64,000 bases of DNA from Mucilaginibacter_A sp041088075 (GTDB taxonomy: Bacteria; Bacteroidota; Bacteroidia; Sphingobacteriales; Sphingobacteriaceae), in NCBI RefSeq assembly GCF_041088075.1, contig NZ_JBGCVY010000056.1, positions 1-64,000 on the forward strand, given 5' to 3'. Below the pieces are notes generated by a model. It was not told the DNA's origin. It saw nothing but the letters and a program-made list of their open reading frames with translations, and did not search any database. Made by a program: the position numbers and the translations under genes. Below are positions 59,415-64,000 of this stretch, one piece after another. Position 1 is the first letter of the stretch; every line of letters begins with the position of its first letter.

Positions 59415-59747
59415 ATGACAAAATTTACAGAAAGTTCGGACAAAAAATTTGCGAAAGACATTATTAAAGGAGCGCCAAACCAAGCAAAGGCCTGGTTTAA
59501 TTTTGACCACGAAGTTGGGGAAGTTGAAACTATAATCCCATTGAAGTATAAAGAACTAATTTCGTTAGGCGTTGCACTGACAACGCAATGCCCGTACTGC
59601 CTTGAAAAGCACACAAAACAAGCCAAAGAACATGGGGCAACAGAAGAAGAAATTGCCGAAACGATTATGATTACGGCTGCTTTGCGCTCGGGTGCCGCAA
59701 TGGGTTATGGTTTGTTGGCCATGAAGCTATTTAAAGGCGAGGAATAA
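59415..59747 (+). CDS. Cassette 4: carboxymuconolactone decarboxylase/AhpD-family protein
   Basis: The 110-residue protein has the AhpD-like core: LKYKELISLGVALTTQCPYC, then LEKHTKQAKEHGATEEEIAE. The redox motif CPYC (about residues 59-62) is followed by the conserved ExxH spacing (LEKH), and the C-terminal helix is GAAMGYGLLAMKLF. Members with CxxC act as alkyl-hydroperoxidase partners; a role in oxidative-stress defence is likely. It is on the same strand as the other cassettes and followed by a degenerate copy of the repeat. Confidence 0.88.
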   Translation: MTKFTESSDKKFAKDIIKGAPNQAKAWFNFDHEVGEVETIIPLKYKELISLGVALTTQCPYCLEKHTKQAKEHGATEEEIAETIMITAALRSGAAMGYGLLAMKLFKGEE

Positions 59748-59783
59748 GAAGTTTTATCCTGACAACAAAAACAGAAAAACAAG

Positions 59784-59932
59784 TGGTGCAAGACAACGAA
59801 TTGTTTCGCTGTCTTGCTTCGGTTCCAGCTTAATTAACGAAATTTTAGCCGATAAAAGAAGCATCAGTTTTCAAACAATAATTTAACTTTGGTTTCAGCC
59901 TAAAAACTTTTAAGCACTCACACCATCGGCAA
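59784..59932 (+). repeat. Degenerate attC-like repeat 4
   Basis: The central part (AATTTTAGCCGATAAAAGAAG, motif 59853-59864, then AATTTAACTTTGGTTT) matches sites 1-3, but both outer boxes and inner right box are decayed (left CAAGACAAC, right CACACCATCGGC). It marks the probable end of the array. 59933-60058 shows nothing else. Confidence 0.5.
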
Positions 59933-60058
59933 TACCTTTTCTGCTGATGGCAATAGCATAAAGGCAACAATTACGATGGACAATTTTATTAAGCAGACAA
60001 ACATTTGCACAAACAAAAAATGTTGTTTTTATATATAAACTAAATTTTTCCAAGTTAA

Positions 60059-60212
60059 GAGCCTGTTTAAATTTTGTTAAACTTATTTGCCATGCTTCTT
60101 TTACCACATAAAAACCATTGTCTTTTTGTAGCCGCAAAATATCCGAACACACCAAATTTATAGGCATAAAAGAAGCATTGTAAAATTTTATGATATAAAT
60201 TTAAACAGGCTC
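60059..60212. mobile_element. MITE, family A
   Basis: Ends GAGCCTGTTTAAATTT (60059) and AAATTTAAACAGGCTC (ending 60212), perfect 16 bp inverted repeats, flanked by TAA on both sides (60056-60058, 60213-60215). Inner pair: ATGCTTCTTTTACCAC at 60092 and TAGGCATAAAAGAAGCAT ending 60178. It is 154 bp and the best-preserved copy. Confidence 0.88.
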
Positions 60213-60244
60213 TAACACTTCAATAATTGTACTATAGAAATATT

Positions 60245-60823
60245 ATGAACCCGAAAGTTGACTTCTATTTTAACAAAGCCTCAAATTGGCAGGAAGAAAC
60301 CAGGAAATTACGGTCAATTGTTTTGGATTGCGGGCTGGCTGAAGAACTAAAGTGGGGCTGTCCTTGTTATACTTTTGACAACAACAACATCGTTTTGATA
60401 CATGTATTTAAAAAATACTTTGCGCTTTTGTTTTTTAAAGGTGCCTTGCTAAACGATGCCCATCATGTCCTCATCCAACAAACGGAAAATGTGCAGGCTG
60501 CGCGACAAGTTCGGTTTACCAATATTCAGGAAATTGTGGAGAAGGAAACCATTTTGAAAACTTATATTTTTGAAGCCATTGAAGTGGAAAACGCCGGTTT
60601 AAAAGTAGAATTTAAAAAGAATACAGAACTGGCATTTCCTGAAGAATTTCGACATAGATTGGATAAAAATGCTGCTTTAAAAACTGCATTTGAGGCATTG
60701 ACACCGGGACGGCAACGGGCCTACCACCTTTATTTTTCTCAACCTAAACAACCCAAAACCCGGGAAGCAAGGGTTGAAAAATGTATTGAGCAAATCCTCA
60801 ACAGAAAGGGGTTGAATGATTAA
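60245..60823 (+). CDS. YdeI/OmpD-associated family protein with DUF1801 domain
   Basis: The 192-residue protein (ATG 60245; a TTG 18 bp upstream touches the MITE) has an N-terminal DUF1801-like domain: VDFYFNKASNWQEETRKLRS, LAEELKWGCPCYTF, IVLIHVFKKYFALLFFKGAL. The C-terminal YdeI-like part is FPEEFRHRLDKNAALKTAFE, LTPGRQRAYHLYF, ARVEKCIEQIL. The family is widespread but biochemically uncharacterised, sometimes linked to antimicrobial-peptide or stress resistance. It is a single gene. Confidence 0.85.
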   Translation: MNPKVDFYFNKASNWQEETRKLRSIVLDCGLAEELKWGCPCYTFDNNNIVLIHVFKKYFALLFFKGALLNDAHHVLIQQTENVQAARQVRFTNIQEIVEKETILKTYIFEAIEVENAGLKVEFKKNTELAFPEEFRHRLDKNAALKTAFEALTPGRQRAYHLYFSQPKQPKTREARVEKCIEQILNRKGLND

Positions 60824-60896
60824 CAGGCTCTTGTGGGAAATTAAACCCAAATCAAGCTATTGCTTCAAGCACGCTCCGTTAAGGCTTAATAAAAAA

Positions 60897-61859
60897 CTAC
60901 TTCTTTTCCAAATTGCCCGAAGGCGGCAAAACGGCAACATCACGTTCAACTTCTGTTTGCTGCACATGTACCGCATAATCTGCCGGTGCAATTTTAACGC
61001 CTTTGAATTCGGCGTAAACTTGGGTAAACTCGGCGCCAAAATATAAAATGGCGGCAGTGTAATAAACCCAAACCAAAATCACGATAAGCGAACCGGCAGC
61101 GCCATAAGTTGAGCCGGTGCCGGTGGTAGAAATATAAAGGCCGATCAAAAAACGGCCGATCATAAATAAAACAGCGGTAAACAAAGCACCCGAGCGCACA
61201 TCTTTCCAACCAATTTTTACATCGGGCAAAACTTTAAATATTACCCCAAAAAGTACGGTAATAACGATAAAACTAATCACCAAATTAATAACCTGTACAA
61301 GTATAATGGTGATATCGGGCAAAAAACGGGTAAGCAGGCCGCTTAAAGCAAGCACCAAACCGTTTATAACCAGCGACACGATCAGCAAAAAACCCAAAGC
61401 AACGATCAATGACGAAGACAGCAAGCGGTCTTGCAGCAACTTTAACCAGCCGCGTTTTGGCTTCGCTTTAACCTTCCAAATAATGTTGATCGAATCCTGG
61501 ATTTCTGCAAAAATACTTGTCGCGCCCAACAGTAAAGTAACGCCACCGATAACCACTGCGCTTGTTGTTTTGCCCGAAAGCTGTGCACTTTTAATCATGT
61601 CCTGTATCTGTTTGGCGGCCTGGTCGCCCACCATGCCATTAATGCCATCAAATATTTTATTGTTGTGAACAGCATCCTGACCTAAAACCAATCCCACAAA
61701 GGAGATAAGCAACAGCAGCAATGGTGCCAGCGAAAAAACGGTGTAATAAGCCAGCGACGCGCTCAGTTTTAAACCTTTGTCGTCCAAAAACCCGTTGAGC
61801 GTGCCTGACATCAGCTTGAACCCATTTTTGAATGCTTCTTTTGTAAAGTACTTTTTCAT
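60897..61859 (-). CDS. YihY/virulence factor BrkB-family membrane protein
   Basis: The 320-residue protein shows six hydrophobic segments from about residue 30 on. The family opening is SASLAYYTVFSLAPLLLLLI (about 33-52), with FAEIQDSINIIWKVKAKPKRG and the late GAAGSLIVILVWVYYTAAIL, YFGAEFTQVYAEFKG. Family members are inner-membrane proteins of unclear function (once misnamed RNase BN). The C-terminal tail of about 25 residues is polar. The nearby N-terminal codons KEAF give an 11 of 12 match to the dispersed 12-mer. Confidence 0.9.
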   Translation of the reverse strand: MKKYFTKEAFKNGFKLMSGTLNGFLDDKGLKLSASLAYYTVFSLAPLLLLLISFVGLVLGQDAVHNNKIFDGINGMVGDQAAKQIQDMIKSAQLSGKTTSAVVIGGVTLLLGATSIFAEIQDSINIIWKVKAKPKRGWLKLLQDRLLSSSLIVALGFLLIVSLVINGLVLALSGLLTRFLPDITIILVQVINLVISFIVITVLFGVIFKVLPDVKIGWKDVRSGALFTAVLFMIGRFLIGLYISTTGTGSTYGAAGSLIVILVWVYYTAAILYFGAEFTQVYAEFKGVKIAPADYAVHVQQTEVERDVAVLPPSGNLEKK

Positions 61860-62005
61860 TGTTAAAGTTGTTTTTAAAAACTTTTATTAAGGCAAATTTT
61901 AATAAAAAAGGATCAGGCAAAAAACGTTTTTCAACCTGTTAACTGTATGCCGCTGCATATTGTTTAGCAAATTCTAATAAAGTATTAACTTTAAGCGCAA
62001 AGCCA

Positions 62006-62111
62006 ATACTGTTTTTAGCAGGTAAAAATTGGCAACTCGGCAAATGCAATTTTTTGGTTTTCAATAAAAACACTTAATTCGATACCAATTTTATGATGAT
62101 AAAAACAGCAT
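62006..62111. repeat. Inverted-repeat element whose right arm encodes a protein start
   Basis: ATACTGTTTTTAGCAGG (62006) faces GATGATAAAAACAGCAT (ending 62111); next to them AAAAATTGGC and ATACCAATTTT also pair. The ATG of the following gene (62093) lies inside the right arm, so its first residues MMIKTA are repeat-encoded. 61860-62005 holds no gene. Confidence 0.7.
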
Positions 62112-62629
62112 TCTGTTTCCTTTTATTGCTCTGCTTTTTTGGTTTTGCTAAAGCTGCAGAAGTACATATAAACCAGTTTATTTTGAAAGAAAACCCTTTT
62201 GCAAAAGAGGAAGTGGCCGTAGTTGCCTGTGATTCTGCCGGAACCCCGCAGGAAAACATCAACGGGCTGTTCAATTTTACGGTGAATGGTTTTAAAGAAG
62301 AGTTAAAGTTTGAAAACGGGATTGCTTTTTATCACCATAAATTAGAAAAATCGAGCTTTTTGTATTTAAAACACCGCGACGATTTTGGTTCGCATTCCCG
62401 CTTGTATTACATCTACAAACACGATTCTAAACTGGACCCTTACAGCATTAGTTGGAAGTTTCTGGTTGCCGTCCCGCTAATTTTGATCTTGTTTGGTTAT
62501 TTGTTCAAACGCTTTATCATCATCGCCTTTGTGATTTTTTGCCTGTTCAGCTATTTTAATTATAACGGCGGCATGAGCCTGGGAACGTTTTTTGAAACCA
62601 TTTTTGATGGCCTGAGGCACCTCTTTTAA
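62093..62629 (+). CDS. Exported protein with C-terminal membrane segments, unknown
   Basis: The 178-residue protein has a signal peptide (FCFLLLLCFFGFAKAAE, about residues 7-23), an extracytoplasmic domain (about 24-120: HINQFILKENPFAKEEVAV, FNFTVNGFKEELKFENG) and two hydrophobic stretches near the end (FLVAVPLILILFGYLF and IIIAFVIFCLFSYF). No family recognised. Its first six codons come from the right arm of a repeat element. It is convergent with, and overlaps by 4 bp, the barrel gene on the other strand. Confidence 0.6.
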   Translation: MMIKTAFCFLLLLCFFGFAKAAEVHINQFILKENPFAKEEVAVVACDSAGTPQENINGLFNFTVNGFKEELKFENGIAFYHHKLEKSSFLYLKHRDDFGSHSRLYYIYKHDSKLDPYSISWKFLVAVPLILILFGYLFKRFIIIAFVIFCLFSYFNYNGGMSLGTFFETIFDGLRHLF

Positions 62630-64000
62630 AACGGCATCCCGATACCAAAATTTAATTGCATAAAACTGTATTTCTCGCCGTTGTTTTGCTGATAATTGTT
62701 TTTGAAGTCTCCGGAATAAAACAACTCGCTCAAATGGTTCAGCAAAACCCATTGTTCGCTTCCGCTAAACTGCGGGTCTTTAAATTTAAACCCGGCATCC
62801 AACCGGAAAACAAAGAAACCTAAATCTACGCGGACGCCGGTGCCGATGCCAACAGCAACGGTTTTGGGCAAAGTGGCTAGTGTAAATTGCCCGCCCGGGT
62901 TTTCCAAAGGCTGATCGTGCAAACGCCAAACGTTTCCAATATCCGTAAAAAGTGCGCCTTTTAATTTAGAACCAAAAAAATTGTTGGCAATTTTATAGCG
63001 GTATTCGGCATTGGCCACAATTTTAATTTCGCCAAACTGGTCTAAATATTTAAACCGGGCACGCTGGAGATCATCCGGATAAAAAGTGGCGCGGTTAAAA
63101 CTGCCTGGCCCAAGCGTTCGGGGCAACCAGGCGCGCATATCATTGGTACCGCCCACATAAAAGTTTTTCTCGAAAATCAACTGGTTGCTGTTGCCGTATG
63201 GCACGCCGATTCCGGGATTGATACGGAAAATAAATTGCCGCTCTCCGCCCAAACTGTGGTAAAAACGCAAGTCGGCCTCGCCTTTTGCGTACTGCGAAAA
63301 TGCTTGGCCAAAAACAGTATGCTGGCCAAGCGTATCACGTTTTGTATTGGCCAATTTACTGATCAGGGCCAGCGAGTTTCCGCCCAAATCCAAACTTCCC
63401 CTAAAGAAAATAAAATTTTGGTAGCTGGTCAACAAGCCGTAGTTTTTAGAAAAAGTATATTGACTCCCGGCTGTAAAAACGGTCCGGCCAATCAAATAAA
63501 TGTACGAGTAGCGGTTGTCGGCCAATAAATCCTGCCTTGCTTTGGGATCAATCGTACCCGAAGAAAACTGGATATTGATGGGCGTAAAAGAATGCTGTTT
63601 GAGGTTGTTTTCGGCCCAATCGTAAGTAATAGAGTTGATGATGTTGCGCCGGGCCACCAAACCACTTTGAAAAAAATAATTGTAATTGGAAGCAAAGGTT
63701 GTATGTGGGATACCATACAATCCGGAAGCACGGATGCCAAAAGGGGAAATAATGCCCGGATAAGTAAGGTTGGCGCCAATTTTAAAATCCTGGTTTTGGA
63801 TGCCGTTGTTCAAAGCCGACTGCTCTTTGGCGTTGTCGTACAAAATGCTGTAGTTAAATTTTACCTGCAAAATTTCGGCACCGCCAAATAAATTACGGTT
63901 GGTATAAGTGTTGGCCAAGTTGAAACCGTAACGGCCATTGTTGAAAATAAATTCGGCCTCTACGCGGTTAGACATTTTTTTCAGCGGGATCAGTTCCAAG
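62626..64000 (-). CDS. BamA/TamA-like outer-membrane assembly protein, N-terminal part outside window
   Basis: The visible ~457 C-terminal residues form an Omp85-type barrel: FNLANTYTNRNLFGGAEIL, HSLGGERQFIFRINPGIGVP, KNFYVGGTNDMRAWLPRTLG with the lid-lock-like GGTNDMRAW, FTDIGNVWRL and the final LNFGIGMPF ending in Phe. Proteins of this type insert or export outer-membrane or surface proteins; in Bacteroidota the lipoprotein TamL is a close match in style. POTRA domains and the start codon lie beyond the right window edge. Confidence 0.88.
   Translation of the reverse strand, partial: LELIPLKKMSNRVEAEFIFNNGRYGFNLANTYTNRNLFGGAEILQVKFNYSILYDNAKEQSALNNGIQNQDFKIGANLTYPGIISPFGIRASGLYGIPHTTFASNYNYFFQSGLVARRNIINSITYDWAENNLKQHSFTPINIQFSSGTIDPKARQDLLADNRYSYIYLIGRTVFTAGSQYTFSKNYGLLTSYQNFIFFRGSLDLGGNSLALISKLANTKRDTLGQHTVFGQAFSQYAKGEADLRFYHSLGGERQFIFRINPGIGVPYGNSNQLIFEKNFYVGGTNDMRAWLPRTLGPGSFNRATFYPDDLQRARFKYLDQFGEIKIVANAEYRYKIANNFFGSKLKGALFTDIGNVWRLHDQPLENPGGQFTLATLPKTVAVGIGTGVRVDLGFFVFRLDAGFKFKDPQFSGSEQWVLLNHLSELFYSGDFKNNYQQNNGEKYSFMQLNFGIGMPF

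Overview
The window looks like a chromosomal segment of a Bacteroidota bacterium, most likely of the Sphingobacteriaceae (Mucilaginibacter/Pedobacter-like). This is inferred from three complete and one wrecked SusC/SusD pair, two ECF sigma/FecR modules, S41, S9 and M16 peptidases, a ligase-associated DExH helicase, and a TAnnTTTG-type -7 box in front of tRNA-Asp. No rRNA, CRISPR array or replication origin was seen.

Layout. 1-4971: two small unknown genes, an Lhr-type helicase, a REP-like palindrome pair, a truncated HicB-like gene, a BON lipoprotein and an exported protein. 5165-12402 (minus strand): sigma, FecR, SusC, SusD, i.e. a cell-surface-signalled uptake locus. 12729-20096: M16 protease, a type II restriction-modification pair, a NagX-like acyltransferase and AnmK. 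20546-26374: a SusC/SusD/DUF4397 locus with a MITE between susC and susD. 26459-34843: barrel protein, S41 protease, SGNH hydrolase, S9 peptidase, LpxH, RF1 and tRNA-Asp. 35085-49850: after a broken integrase next to the tRNA lies an island of sigma, FecR, SusC, SusD, a TlpA-like redoxin, two half-size M16 proteins, a free nDsbD-like domain, DsbD, and a frameshifted redoxin. 49947-54118: PI-PLC, a collapsed SusC/SusD remnant and two exported proteins. 54150-55476: an IS256-family element. 55605-59932: an array of small same-strand genes separated by ~200 bp imperfect inverted repeats. 60059-64000: MITE, YdeI-like protein, YihY/BrkB, an exported protein and a BamA/TamA-like barrel cut by the window edge.

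Two things stand out. First, the 12-mer ATGCTTCTTTTA occurs 40 times exactly (both strands) and about 22 more times as close variants (ATACTTCTTTTA, ATGCTGTTTTTA, ATACTGTTTTTA, ATGCTTTTTTTA). It forms inverted pairs between genes, sits inside two MITE families, and also occurs singly inside conserved genes in several reading frames. It is absent, outside MITEs, from the 35-49 kb island. Density and placement resemble DNA-uptake sequences of Neisseria and Pasteurellaceae; a repeat family is the alternative. Second, the 55.6-59.9 kb array behaves like an integron cassette array: each unit ends in an attC-like repeat with AAC/GTT outer boxes, and the left box of each repeat is complementary to the GTT box at the beginning of its own cassette, as expected if cassettes excise as circles at G|TT. 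No integrase gene for it lies in the window. Each repeat carries the 12-mer in its centre.

All counts and alignments were made by eye; no database search was run.
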